This document shows, one piece after another, positions 7,476 through 15,141 of a stretch of 64,000 nucleotides of DNA; within the stretch, counting starts at the first letter, position 1; each line of letters begins with the position of its first letter. A program made the position numbers and the translations under genes. The notes beneath the pieces are model-generated. The model had not been told where the DNA came from. It did not search any database and saw nothing but the letters and a program-made list of their open reading frames with translations. Source of the stretch: a virus. The stretch covers positions 1-64,000 of the IMG/VR virus record IMGVR_UViG_3300006846_000001, one strand, 5' to 3'.

Positions 7476-8066
7476 CTAGTGCCGGATGTAGACCTGCTCC
7501 TCCCAGTCCAGCACGAGGGTCGTCACACCCTCCACGACGCCCTCAGGCAGCGAACCGAACGCCTGGTGGACCATGGTCGACCGGGGGATGACCGTCACCG
7601 ACACGAGGCCCATGGCCTGGTCGGGGGTCACGGCAACGGCGACCAGCGCCTCGGCCACGTCAAGGTCCGGGGTCTCGTGGCCGATGGTGGTGCACAGGCG
7701 CAGCCCGTCACCGGCGAGGAGGGCGTGGGCCACGCCGTGGTAGTAGTCCGCGTAGATGGGGTCCTCAGCCTCGGGGGCGCCGTAGAGGGCGTCCCAGCCG
7801 CCGCCGTGAGCGCGGGCCGCCTCGAAGAGGCCGTCATCGACGAGCATGGCGGCGGCTTCCATGGCGGCCGAGTAGGCGGTACGGCCGTCCTCGACGCGGA
7901 TGGTGACCATGCTGACGAACTCCTCCAGTTCGTCGAGGTCGTAGAACAGCTCGACGCGCTCGGCCAGGGCGTCGAAGTGGGCGTCGCTGACGCCAGCGGC
8001 CCGGATGGCCTGGTAGATGCCCGTGAGGGCGATGGTGAGGGTGGCCTGGCGATCGGTCGTGCTCAT
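7476..8066 (-). CDS. Hypothetical acidic protein, leaderless
   Basis: 196 aa, starting MSTTDRQ directly after the palindrome promoter at 8076. It is predominantly helical and acidic, with a hydrophobic C-terminal part (VSVTVIPRSTMVHQAF). No domain recognised. It lies between the small-gene operon and portal. Portal may be transcribed from the same promoter, since only a weak hairpin (7455-7473) separates them. Confidence 0.75.
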   Translation of the reverse strand: MSTTDRQATLTIALTGIYQAIRAAGVSDAHFDALAERVELFYDLDELEEFVSMVTIRVEDGRTAYSAAMEAAAMLVDDGLFEAARAHGGGWDALYGAPEAEDPIYADYYHGVAHALLAGDGLRLCTTIGHETPDLDVAEALVAVAVTPDQAMGLVSVTVIPRSTMVHQAFGSLPEGVVEGVTTLVLDWEEQVYIRH

Positions 8067-8075
8067 GCCCAGATA

Positions 8076-8089
8076 CTAACCCGGGTTAG
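8076..8089 (-). promoter_or_regulatory. CTAAC palindrome-promoter
   Basis: Perfect 14-mer. TTGACC, 18 bp, TAGTAT, then 6 nt to ATG 8066: predicted leaderless. The same 14 bases carry the TAG stop of the gene ending at 8076. About 30 bp here are identical to the copy at 17316. Confidence 0.85.
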
Positions 8090-8369
8090 CGGGTTCGGTC
8101 AACCCTGGCCCTCCGGTGTCGGGGTCGCCGGACCAGTGCTGGCACAGCAGCGCCCATCCCTCCTTGGGATCGCTGGCCGTCACCTCGCCCAGCGTCTGGA
8201 TGGCGGTGACCAGCTCGACGACGGCGGCGTACGCGACCGCGACGGGGGCGGGGCTGGTGAAGAGGATCTCGCGGGCGGCGGCGTCCTGGCCGTGGAGCAT
8301 GCACGTCACAGCGGCGTGTACGTCACCGTGGGCCCTCCGTTGCACGGGGCCGATGATCGCGTCGCTCAT
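8076..8369 (-). CDS. Hypothetical protein ending inside the palindrome
   Basis: 97 aa (MSDAIIGPVQ...). ATG 8369 overlaps the HAD gene stop (ATGA). Helical protein with hydrophobic VAVAYAAVVELVTAI and one Cys. Its last codons (Asn-Pro-Gly-stop) are the palindrome itself. Function unknown. Confidence 0.7.
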   Translation of the reverse strand: MSDAIIGPVQRRAHGDVHAAVTCMLHGQDAAAREILFTSPAPVAVAYAAVVELVTAIQTLGEVTASDPKEGWALLCQHWSGDPDTGGPGLTEPANPG

Positions 8370-8917
8370 ACGGGGCAGCTTCGGAGGGGTGAGGTGGGGC
8401 CGTCCTCGCGCCAAGCGCTGGCTGGCAGGAAGTCCGCGCTCAGGGCCTGGGCGCACCCTCGGTCCTCGTCGCGGTCACCCACGACGAGCATCTGGTCGGC
8501 GGGGTAGTAGTCGTTGGGGTAGTGGATCGTCAGGATGGTGGCAGCCTCGATGGCCAGGCCGGCGCGGGGCTTGCGGCACCAGCAGCGGCGCATCGCCGGG
8601 TCGGGCGCCTGGGGGTGGTGCGGGCAGAGGAGGGCAGCGTCGAAGAGGCCGCCCGTCTGGCGGTTCGTCTCGGCGACGGCCGCTTGGGCAGCGGCGCGTG
8701 TGACGATGCCCAGGGCGACTCCGCCCTGGTTGGACACGCCGATGATGCGGCCGCCTCGGGCCTTCCACGCGGCCATGCGATCGATGGCCTCCGGGAAGAT
8801 CTTCACGTCGTCGGGGCTGTTGACGAAGTGCCCCAACTCGTCCTTCCCGAACCGGACGGTCCCGTCGAGGTCGAGGATCAGTAGGGGCACGGGGCGCTGG
8901 TCGTCAGAGGGGATCAT
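8366..8917 (-). CDS. HAD-superfamily phosphatase, GmhB/HisB-N type
   Basis: 183 aa. HAD motif I is DLDGT (residues 16-20), motif II is SNQGG (62-66), the Lys of motif III lies in CRKPRAG (K116), and motif IV is GDRDED (147-152). CPHH (98-101) with CWC (112-114) forms the zinc loop of the GmhB/HisB-N histidinol- and heptose-bisphosphate phosphatase group. It is expected to hydrolyse a small phosphorylated metabolite or a nucleic-acid 3'-phosphate; the substrate is unknown. It overlaps its neighbours and is part of the 10.57-8.08 kb operon. Confidence 0.85.
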   Translation of the reverse strand: MIPSDDQRPVPLLILDLDGTVRFGKDELGHFVNSPDDVKIFPEAIDRMAAWKARGGRIIGVSNQGGVALGIVTRAAAQAAVAETNRQTGGLFDAALLCPHHPQAPDPAMRRCWCRKPRAGLAIEAATILTIHYPNDYYPADQMLVVGDRDEDRGCAQALSADFLPASAWREDGPTSPLRSCPV

Positions 8918-9362
8918 CGGCGATGTCCTCGTCGTCGTCGGGGGGTGGTCCTAGCTTCGTGACGGTCGCACCGGTGAAGACCCGGGCGCCGAGGGCGAAC
9001 GCGGTGACTTGCCACCAGAAGGTGTCGCCCAGCCACGCCGCGCTGAGTCCCACGACGGCGGCGATGTAGAAGCTCACGCACCATGGGCACGTGGTGAGCT
9101 TGTACGCCCAGCCCTGCGTCGCCTCGACGCGGCCGACAACGATGTGGTCCACGAAGGCGTCCTGGTCGCCCGTCTCGTAGCCACAGGAGCAGAGGTACAC
9201 ACCCTCGTAGGGGACGAAGGTCTGGCGATGCCGGCGGGCCCTCAGCCATCGGCGAAGGCCCGCCCGGTACCGGGCGGTGATGACGTCGCGGGTGGCGAGC
9301 TGGGTGAGGCTCCACGTCGCGAGCAACGCCAGGAGGGTGACGGTCAGGCCGTCGGTCGCCAT
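8904..9362 (-). CDS. DUF1360-like membrane protein
   Basis: 152 aa from ATG 9362. It has an N-terminal membrane segment (LLALLATWSLTQLATRDVI), a cytoplasmic loop with CSCGYE, then TCPWCVSFYIAAVVGLSAAW and a further hydrophobic stretch. The LATWxLTxL...CPWCxSFY pattern is that of the DUF1360 family of small membrane proteins. It is next to another small membrane protein and a lipoprotein hydrolase, so a role at the cell envelope (lysis or superinfection control) is a reasonable guess. Confidence 0.65.
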   Translation of the reverse strand: MATDGLTVTLLALLATWSLTQLATRDVITARYRAGLRRWLRARRHRQTFVPYEGVYLCSCGYETGDQDAFVDHIVVGRVEATQGWAYKLTTCPWCVSFYIAAVVGLSAAWLGDTFWWQVTAFALGARVFTGATVTKLGPPPDDDEDIADDPL

Positions 9363-9598
9363 GGTGCCACCGGGAGGGCCAGCGGCGAGGGTGCCGCCAT
9401 GATGCGGGCCTGGATGCGCTCGGTCAGAGCCACGGAGGGTGGCAGCGGCCGGGCCTGGATGGGGCGGCTCGAGAAGCGCCCCACGAGGCCGGGCTGCGGT
9501 GCGAAGGCGTCCTGGATGATGGCCACGATGACCATGAGCCACAGGACAGTGAGGGCCACGGCGCCGTAGATGCCGGCGGCTTGGAGGGCGACGATCAT
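9344..9598 (-). CDS. Small single-span membrane protein
   Basis: 84 aa from ATG 9598, overlapping the preceding stop (ATGA). Residues 1-30 form one membrane helix (ALTVLWLMVIVAII), followed by a basic/Pro-rich cytoplasmic tail. Size and shape would fit a holin-like protein, but no endolysin is in the window, so this is speculative. Confidence 0.65.
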   Translation of the reverse strand: MIVALQAAGIYGAVALTVLWLMVIVAIIQDAFAPQPGLVGRFSSRPIQARPLPPSVALTERIQARIMAAPSPLALPVAPWRPTA

Positions 9599-10299
9599 GA
9601 GCAAAGCTCCAGGTAGGAGGCGACGATGAAGGCCGCGTAGGCGTCGGCCCCGGCGTCGGTGTGGTGGATGGGATCGTTGCTGGCCAGGAGCAGGTAGTCA
9701 TCGTGGCCGGCGGACGCGGCGCGCCAGTCAGCGAGGACCAGGAGGTCACCGTACGTGGCCGACTGGGCCACGTCGATGAGCCACGCGTTGTACGCGACCG
9801 TCTTGGACGCGATGGCCGCGGTGCGGTGGGATGCGCTGTTCTCGTCGAGGAGGCCCCACACGATGCGCCGGACTCCGGCGTCGCGGAGGATGTTCATGGC
9901 GGCCAGAGCGTCGGCCTTCGCCTCGGCGAGGGTCAGGTTGCCGATGTCGTTGGTGGCCAGGAAGACCATGGCGCACTTCCCGGCGAGGAGGTTGGGCATC
10001 GTGGGGAAGTGGTCGCGGACCTTCGTGCCTCCCATGGCGTTGACGGAGATGCCCACGCTCGTCTGCTCGGTGAAGCGCTGGCAGATGCCGGTGAAGCCCG
10101 GCTCACTCTCGCCGGCCCGGGGGGCGGGGGTGTTCTTGGCCCAGGCGGTGAGGCTGTCACCGAACTCGTAGACGTCGACGGGCCGGTCCGTGGGGCACGG
10201 CTCTGCGGGCGTGGGTGACTGGGGGAAGCATGCGCTGGCGGCCATGAGGATGAGGGCGCCGAGGCCGGCCAGGCCCAGACGCGGTCGGTTCAGGTTCAC
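9595..10299 (-). CDS. Secreted lipoprotein SGNH/GDSL-type hydrolase
   Basis: 234 aa. Signal peptide with lipobox ASAC (Cys24). SGNH blocks: GDSL with Ser49, a Gly in NAMGG (block II), ATNDIG with Asn117 (block III), and DPIHH with Asp209/His212 (block V). All catalytic positions look intact, so an esterase or deacylase acting at the outer face of the host membrane or on cell-wall/surface lipids is likely. It lies among small membrane proteins. A lipid-anchored enzyme in a phage suggests action on the host envelope during infection. Confidence 0.85.
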   Translation of the reverse strand: MNLNRPRLGLAGLGALILMAASACFPQSPTPAEPCPTDRPVDVYEFGDSLTAWAKNTPAPRAGESEPGFTGICQRFTEQTSVGISVNAMGGTKVRDHFPTMPNLLAGKCAMVFLATNDIGNLTLAEAKADALAAMNILRDAGVRRIVWGLLDENSASHRTAAIASKTVAYNAWLIDVAQSATYGDLLVLADWRAASAGHDDYLLLASNDPIHHTDAGADAYAAFIVASYLELCS

Positions 10300-10355
10300 G
10301 GGTGCTCCACTACTCGTGGGCCGGCCCGGTGGCCGGTCTCGGGTAGAGCGCCGAG

Positions 10356-10568
10356 TCAGGCGGCCAGACGACCGTCGACGGCCGCGGACAGGATGGCGTC
10401 CGCGTCGGCGACGTCCGTGATCTCGGACAGGGCGTCGAGGGCCTCCAGGTAGGGGGCGTCCACGACGAGCTGGCCGAGCTCATCCTCGACGGTGAAGCTC
10501 GGCCCCCGGGTGACCCGGATGGTGAGGCCGTGCTCCTCGAGGAACTGGTCGACGTCATCAGTGCTCAT
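10356..10568 (-). CDS. Hypothetical small acidic protein, leaderless
   Basis: 70 aa (MSTDDVDQFLEEHG...), first gene after the 10580 promoter. An amphipathic helix followed by a short beta segment (TIRVTRG, FTVEDELGQLVV). No family recognised. It heads the operon with the SGNH lipoprotein and HAD phosphatase. Confidence 0.7.
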   Translation of the reverse strand: MSTDDVDQFLEEHGLTIRVTRGPSFTVEDELGQLVVDAPYLEALDALSEITDVADADAILSAAVDGRLAA

Positions 10569-10579
10569 GCCCGTTGATG

Positions 10580-10593
10580 CTAACCCGGGTTAG
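10580..10593 (-). promoter_or_regulatory. CTAAC palindrome-promoter
   Basis: Perfect 14-mer. -35 TAGACG, -10 TAGCAT, 8 nt to ATG 10568. Drives the operon down to 8076. Confidence 0.8.
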
Positions 10594-10638
10594 GGGAAGC
10601 GTCTAGGGTGGGCTGGAAGTTGGCCCGGGAGCAGGGCG

Positions 10639-11046
10639 TCAGGACGCGGGGCCGCCCCCGTAGAGGCCGCGCTCGTCGTCGTTGTTGCGGTCCGCGATGC
10701 GGGCGTGCGTCTCGTCGAGGTCCCCGTCGAGGGTGGCCAGGTCGGGGTGGTCGAGGAGGTCGGTCGCCTCCGGTTCATCCATCGCGCAGCAGTCGATGGG
10801 GAGCTTCACGGCGGGGTCGTGGTCGACGATGGACACGATGCGGCCGCCGCCTGTGGGGCTGGTGGTGATCTCGATGAGGGCGCCGATGGGCCAGCCGCTG
10901 CGGGTCTCTGGGATGGGGTGGCCGGGCTGGACGGCCACCTTCTCCTTGGACAGGTCACGGTTCTCGATGGTCTCGCCGCACCAGGCGCAGAGCTGGCGTA
11001 CGAGGGGACCGACTTGCACGTCAAGGCCGGCGATGTGGATGGTCAC
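10639..11046 (-). CDS. Hypothetical protein with one CxxC knuckle
   Basis: 135 aa. CAWCGE at residues 20-25 and a later Cys-Cys pair (IDCCAMDE) could together bind zinc. The C-terminal 50 residues are acidic (ATLDGDLDETHARIADRNNDD). It is the last gene of the unit that starts at 12528. Function unknown. Confidence 0.65.
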   Translation of the reverse strand: MTIHIAGLDVQVGPLVRQLCAWCGETIENRDLSKEKVAVQPGHPIPETRSGWPIGALIEITTSPTGGGRIVSIVDHDPAVKLPIDCCAMDEPEATDLLDHPDLATLDGDLDETHARIADRNNDDERGLYGGGPAS

Positions 11047-11070
11047 GTGTCCTCGTCCTCGGGGTAGTCA

Positions 11071-11391
11071 TCACTGGTCATGGGTGCGGCGGCGGGCGGC
11101 CGTCCATGCCAGGCGGAGGCAGCCCTTCACGGCGCGGTAGCGGCGGCGGTAGTCGCGGCCCCGGGCCTCCAGCGCAGCCCAGGCGGGGAACAGCCATGCC
11201 GTCACGTTGAGGTCATCGGCCCACCGGTCGTCGGGGTAGAGCCACGGCGTGCGGATGCCGCCCCAGAAGTCGAAAGGCGACCCGGGCGTGATGGGGGCGC
11301 ACCAGCCTCCGGTGACCACCATGGGCGGCGTCTTGGGTCGGTGATCCACGACGCAGCCGGGGATGTCGCAGCCCGGGTTGGTGGTGGTCAT
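11071..11391 (-). CDS. Hypothetical protein, Trp-rich with basic C-terminus
   Basis: 106 aa from ATG 11391 (ATGA overlap with the preceding gene). The N-terminus has CDIPGC, followed by a Trp/Pro-rich middle (SPFDFWGGIRTPWLYPDDRW) and a basic C-terminal helix (RDYRRRYRAVKG). No family recognised. Confidence 0.65.
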   Translation of the reverse strand: MTTTNPGCDIPGCVVDHRPKTPPMVVTGGWCAPITPGSPFDFWGGIRTPWLYPDDRWADDLNVTAWLFPAWAALEARGRDYRRRYRAVKGCLRLAWTAARRRTHDQ

Positions 11392-11663
11392 CTGGCGGCG
11401 CCTCTGCGGGTCTCGTTGCGCCTCGGGCACTGGTGGATGCGGTAGCGGCCCTCGCCGGGCGGAACGTACTTGGCGAGGCTGACGGGCCCGTAGCGTCCCT
11501 GGACGGTGGTGCCCATGGGCCGGAGGTTCCCATCCGGTACCTGGCGGGGCCGGATGACCTCGTCGGAGCCGACGCCGGCGTCGACGGGCATGTTGCGACG
11601 GGCGCCGGTCCGAAGGTCCACGGCCATCCAGACGATCTCGTTGCCGCACTTCTTGCAGGCCAC
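11388..11663 (-). CDS. Small zinc-ribbon protein
   Basis: 91 aa. CKKCGNE at residues 3-9 and a second Cys in RIHQCPRR near the C-terminus make a likely zinc site. The body is basic. Start ATG 11663. It sits between two small genes in the 12.5-10.6 kb operon. Possibly nucleic-acid binding, by composition only. Confidence 0.65.
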   Translation of the reverse strand: MACKKCGNEIVWMAVDLRTGARRNMPVDAGVGSDEVIRPRQVPDGNLRPMGTTVQGRYGPVSLAKYVPPGEGRYRIHQCPRRNETRRGAAR

Positions 11664-11700
11664 GATCAGGACTCCTCCTCAGTGAGGGTCCGGGGTGCCA

Positions 11701-12006
11701 TCACGGCGACTCGGTGAAGGCGCGGGTGGGCTTGGCCGCGGTGGGGGTGTAGCCCTTGAGCTTGGAGCCGCAGCCGCACGACTCCTCCTCACGCAGGAGG
11801 ATCGGGCCGTCGGGCGTCTCGAGGCGGTAGAGGTTCCCGTCGTTCTCAGGGGTGCCCTCCACGGTGATGAGGGCGTACGCCTTGGGCGCGTTGGAGGGCC
11901 ACGTCCACACGCGGGAGGTGGTGCCATCCCAGGTGAGGCGGCAGTCGCGGTACCGGATGACGGCGGGGTTGGCGGGGTCGAGTACGGAGATGGGGAAGAC
12001 GTTCAC
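11701..12006 (-). CDS. Hypothetical beta-rich protein
   Basis: 101 aa, GTG start at 12006 overlapping the preceding stop (GTGA). Beta-rich with Trp residues (RYRDCRLTWDGTTSRVWTW) and a Cys cluster SCGCGS near residue 78. Could be a minor structural or adaptor protein given the head-gene neighbourhood, but nothing diagnostic is seen. Confidence 0.6.
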   Translation of the reverse strand: MNVFPISVLDPANPAVIRYRDCRLTWDGTTSRVWTWPSNAPKAYALITVEGTPENDGNLYRLETPDGPILLREEESCGCGSKLKGYTPTAAKPTRAFTESP

Positions 12007-12323
12007 TCGGGCTCCTGGAGGAGGTGGGTGTGGCGGCGGTGCCCGCCCCGGTGCCGGTGATGGTAGGTGTGCCCGGCATGGGGGTGGCTGTGGGGGAACC
12101 CGTGGCCGGTGTCAGCCCCCAGGATCGTCAGCGCGTCGAGGGCCACGCCATCGGCGGGCGTTAGGTCCTGGCGCTCCTCCACGCCGCCGCTGCGGCGTGC
12201 CCAGTAGTGCTGGCCCTGGGCGTGGAGGGGCGACCAGCCGGCGGCCAGCAGGTCCCGGGCCCTCTCGACCAGACGGCCGACCGCGAGGTTCGCTCGCGGC
12301 CGGCCGGCTCGGTCAGATGACAC
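12003..12323 (-). CDS. Small protein with histidine-rich C-terminus
   Basis: 106 aa from GTG 12323, overlapping the previous gene by 11 nt. The first 75 residues are ordinary (AVGRLVERARDLLAAGW). The last 30 hold about a dozen His with Gly/Pro/Arg (PHSHPHAGHTYHHRHRGGH), a likely Zn/Ni/Cu-binding tail. The start is chosen by tight packing; an upstream ATG would overlap the neighbour more. Confidence 0.55.
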   Translation of the reverse strand: MSSDRAGRPRANLAVGRLVERARDLLAAGWSPLHAQGQHYWARRSGGVEERQDLTPADGVALDALTILGADTGHGFPHSHPHAGHTYHHRHRGGHRRHTHLLQEPE

Positions 12324-12528
12324 GACGGTCGCCGTCCACGATCTCCGAGCACACGAAGCGGGCCGTTGAGATGGCGTGCTGCTCACCGGCAGCGAGGCCG
12401 GTGATCTGCGTCTCGTAGATGGTGGCGAGGTCTCGCTGGGCACGCTCAGCGGCGGCCCGGACGGCGGTCGGGCTGATGCCTGTGCCGATGGCGGTGACCT
12501 GGTGGGTGGTGTCCTGGGGGCTGGCCAT
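12313..12528 (-). CDS. Hypothetical helical protein
   Basis: 71 aa from ATG 12528, with AGGGGA about 11 nt upstream. An in-frame GTG at 12549 is the alternative start. Ala-rich helical sequence (AVRAAAERAQRDLATIYET). First gene of the unit downstream of the palindrome at 12576. Unlike other units, a leader of roughly 40 nt with a ribosome site separates promoter and ATG. Confidence 0.6.
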   Translation of the reverse strand: MASPQDTTHQVTAIGTGISPTAVRAAAERAQRDLATIYETQITGLAAGEQHAISTARFVCSEIVDGDRRVI

Positions 12529-12575
12529 GGCGGGGGATTCCCCTCTCACGGTGTCGCGGTTACGGACTCCTCACG

Positions 12576-12589
12576 GTAACCCTGGTTAG
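12576..12589 (-). promoter_or_regulatory. Divergent CTAAC palindrome
   Basis: Minus strand CTAACCAGGGTTAC (arms 4 of 5). It is about 48 bp before ATG 12528, so this copy would give a leadered message. No clear -35. Weaker than the others. Confidence 0.5.
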
Positions 12590-12599
12590 TGGCCGGTGT

Positions 12600-14087
12600 C
12601 TACAGGCGGTCGCCGCGTTGCATGACTGTCGACTGGAGTTGCAGGTCCGCGGCCGAGAAGCTCTGCACCGGCGCCCCGATGATGTGGGGCATGAGGTACC
12701 GCACGCCGTGCACGAGGGCATCAAGGCGGTCCGGTGAGAAGTCCTCGTCCTTCGTCCAGGTGCACATCTGAGCCTCCAAGTCGGGGAAGTAGTCCACGTG
12801 GTGGACTTGGCTGTACGCGGAGGCAACGGGCTCGGCGCGCTCCCACTTGGACTGTGATGCGTTGACGGGCTCGTAGAGGATGCCGGAGTCCTGGAGGTGA
12901 ATGACGGTGCGGACCATGTCGCCGCCCATGTTCCGCTCAGCGACGACGAGGCTGGGGTCGATGGGGTACAGCCCCTCAGTGTTGCGGTACGCCTCGACGA
13001 TCTTGGCGCCCCAGTCCTCGCCGCGGGCCACCAGGGAGAGGTCATCGAGGACGTACACCTCCCGGTCCCAGGCGCCGATGCCCAGCACGATGATGCCGCA
13101 CTCAGCGATGGCCTCGGCCGGCGGATCCACGGCGATGATGACCCGGGACAACTCGGGGGTGGTGAGGCGCCGGGACGCCTCGATCTTGGCCATCTGCCAG
13201 AGGGCCCCGGGGTTGGACAGGACGAGGCGCCCGAAGATCTCCTGTGCGCCCAGCGGCGAGTCCCGGTACCGGTCGACGATCTGGGAGACGAACATCGGCG
13301 CCAGGTGGGCGATGTTGTCGTAGAGACTCCCGCGGGTCATGACGACGCGGCCGTCGATGATGCCGCACAGGGGGGCCTCCCGGTCGTCCTGGGCCTCCCG
13401 GCCACCGTGCTTGCCGGTGTGGCCCGCCGGGCGCTTGCACGGCGCGCACGCCTCGAACCATTCCTTGATGAGGGGGATGGGCTTGGGGGTGGTGGTGGCC
13501 ACGACCCGGGGGATGAGGCCCGCCGCGTCGAGGCGCAACCCGAAGAGGGCGTTCGTCCAGGCGTTGTTGCCCTGGGCGTCGGTGCGGTGGCGCCAGGCCC
13601 CGGGCTCATCGCACCACAGGGTGTGATGCTGGGGGCCTCGGAGGCTGTCAGGCTCCATCGCCGAGTAGGTGTGAAGCGTCGCTTGCAGGGGCCGGATGAC
13701 GATGCGGCGGCGGCCCGGCTCGTACTTCGCTGCGATCTTGCGGCGGTCGAGGCAGGCCATGATGCCCGACTCACCCTCGACCATGGTGTCGCGGACGTCC
13801 GCTGCGGTCCGGCCCACGAGGCCGCCGCGCATCTCCACGTTGGCCCGGTGGTACTGGATGGCCCGGTCGATGCAGTACTCGGCGCCCGTCCTCGTCTTGC
13901 CGGCTCCTCGGCCGGCGATGACGGGCCAGATTTGCCAGTCCCCGGGCGGCTCTAGCTGGTCGGGTCTGGCCCAGAAGCGCCAGTCCCTGGCCCGGCCAGC
14001 GACCGTCTTGAGGACCTCACGCCGCTCCTGGGGCGTGAGGTCCTCCCGTGCAAGGCGGTCGGCGATCAGCTCGGCCGGGGAGGGCAC
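12600..14087 (-). CDS. terL: Terminase large subunit
   Basis: 495 aa, GTG start immediately after the previous stop (TAGGTG). ATPase: Walker A AGRGAGKT (58-65), Walker B LWCDE (157-161). Nuclease: first catalytic Asp in IIAVDPP (D321) and a late Asp in RLDALVHGVRYL. CAPCKRPAGHTGKH (214-227) is an extra CxxC...HxxxH element between the ATPase and nuclease domains and may bind zinc; I do not know it as a standard TerL feature. The motor packages DNA at the portal vertex; portal lies 5 kb downstream. Confidence 0.93.
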   Translation of the reverse strand: MPSPAELIADRLAREDLTPQERREVLKTVAGRARDWRFWARPDQLEPPGDWQIWPVIAGRGAGKTRTGAEYCIDRAIQYHRANVEMRGGLVGRTAADVRDTMVEGESGIMACLDRRKIAAKYEPGRRRIVIRPLQATLHTYSAMEPDSLRGPQHHTLWCDEPGAWRHRTDAQGNNAWTNALFGLRLDAAGLIPRVVATTTPKPIPLIKEWFEACAPCKRPAGHTGKHGGREAQDDREAPLCGIIDGRVVMTRGSLYDNIAHLAPMFVSQIVDRYRDSPLGAQEIFGRLVLSNPGALWQMAKIEASRRLTTPELSRVIIAVDPPAEAIAECGIIVLGIGAWDREVYVLDDLSLVARGEDWGAKIVEAYRNTEGLYPIDPSLVVAERNMGGDMVRTVIHLQDSGILYEPVNASQSKWERAEPVASAYSQVHHVDYFPDLEAQMCTWTKDEDFSPDRLDALVHGVRYLMPHIIGAPVQSFSAADLQLQSTVMQRGDRL

Positions 14088-14603
14088 CTACCCTCCGAGT
14101 AGAGGCGGGTCGGAGGCGAAGCCGTGTCGGGGCGGCTCGTGGTCCTGCTCGAGGACGCAGCGCAGGAGGTCGCACTTGGACTTGCCGCACGCACAGGCGA
14201 AGCCGGGGCGGCCCTGGACGTCGTCGCGGTCCCAGGTGTGGGTGTGGTCCTGGTCGAAGAGGCCAGCCTCGGCGACCTCTGCCCAGGCGGCGGCCGCGAT
14301 GCGCCGGTGCGTCCCGGCGATCTCGTCGTCGAGCTCGGCCAGGCGCTCCTCGACGGCCGTCGTTACTTCATCGTGGGCGTCCATGGTGCGGCGGGCGGCC
14401 AGGGCCGTCGCCCGGAGTTGGGCCGCAGCGGCGGCTACATCGCCCAGCGGGTCCGAGGAGGGGTCCGTCCACTCGGTGGTTGTGGGCGCATCAACGAGGA
14501 AGCGTTCCTCGGTCTGTGCTGCGGCCTGCTGGATGGCGGCCACATCGTCCTCGGCGGTGCGCCAGCGGTTCATCGTCGGGAAGATGCTGCGGAGGTACTT
14601 CAC
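14088..14603 (-). CDS. Coiled-coil protein with C-terminal zinc cluster
   Basis: 171 aa. Residues 15-120 are Ala/Glu/Arg helix (TTAVEERLAELDDEIAGTHR), followed by CACGKSKCDLLRC (about 140-152), a probable zinc knuckle. Placed directly before terL. A DNA-recognition or terminase accessory role is suggested by position only; it does not match a known small terminase. Confidence 0.6.
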   Translation of the reverse strand: MKYLRSIFPTMNRWRTAEDDVAAIQQAAAQTEERFLVDAPTTTEWTDPSSDPLGDVAAAAAQLRATALAARRTMDAHDEVTTAVEERLAELDDEIAGTHRRIAAAAWAEVAEAGLFDQDHTHTWDRDDVQGRPGFACACGKSKCDLLRCVLEQDHEPPRHGFASDPPLLGG

Positions 14604-14854
14604 TGGTAGTCCTCGGGGTGGGGTCGGTATCGGCGGACGCCGCGGCCCATGGAGCGTTCATGGTCGGCGGCCGCCACCCGGGCGACGCGCCGCTCACGAA
14701 CCTGGTCCGCGGAGAGTAGGCCCTTCCCCTCCAGGCCCCGGTCGATGAGGCCGGCGAGCCAGTCGCTGCGCGTCACTTCGTCATCTGCTGCGGCGCGGTC
14801 TACGAGGTCCGCGATCTCCGGTGCTGCCCGGTAGCAGATGGGTCGGGTTCCCAC
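14600..14854 (-). CDS. Ribbon-helix-helix-like small protein
   Basis: 84 aa from GTG 14854. A short strand (RPICYRA) and two helices (PEIADLVDRAAADDE, RSDWLAGLIDRGLE) give a CopG/Arc-like pattern, followed by a basic tail. Two genes upstream of terL, it could bind DNA for packaging or regulation. The upstream GTATAC with a start about 15 nt later may be a promoter. No Shine-Dalgarno is seen. Confidence 0.55.
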   Translation of the reverse strand: MGTRPICYRAAPEIADLVDRAAADDEVTRSDWLAGLIDRGLEGKGLLSADQVRERRVARVAAADHERSMGRGVRRYRPHPEDYQ

Positions 14855-14895
14855 AGGGGGAGAGGGTAACCGGGGGTGTATACGGGTCGGGGGGT

Positions 14896-15141
14896 CTAGC
14901 TGACGCGGCGCACGTGCTGGACGGTGACCTTCGTCCATCCGCGGCCGTGGACGCCGATGTGGCGGGTCGTGCTCGGCGCGGAGCGGCCGCCCTCGGGGCG
15001 GGCGTGGCCGCGGGCCAGGACGCAGCGGCCGTGGCCGCGGGACCGCTCGGGGCAACGCGCCCAGTGCCCCACGAGGATGCACGTCCCAAGGATGATGCCG
15101 GGCACGGCGGCGGCGGTGATGGCGAGGCGGTGGCGGTTCAT
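14896..15141 (-). CDS. Small membrane protein with basic exterior
   Basis: 81 aa from ATG 15141 (ATGA overlap). One N-terminal membrane helix (LAITAAAVPGIILGTCILVG) followed by a Cys/His/Arg-rich domain (CPERSRGHGRCVLARGHARP). No lipobox. Function unknown. Confidence 0.6.
   Translation of the reverse strand: MNRHRLAITAAAVPGIILGTCILVGHWARCPERSRGHGRCVLARGHARPEGGRSAPSTTRHIGVHGRGWTKVTVQHVRRVS

Noticed and set aside
14865-14880. GGTTACC next to a GTATAC box as another palindrome operator
   Set aside because: Only one half-site resembles the motif and the symmetry is lost.
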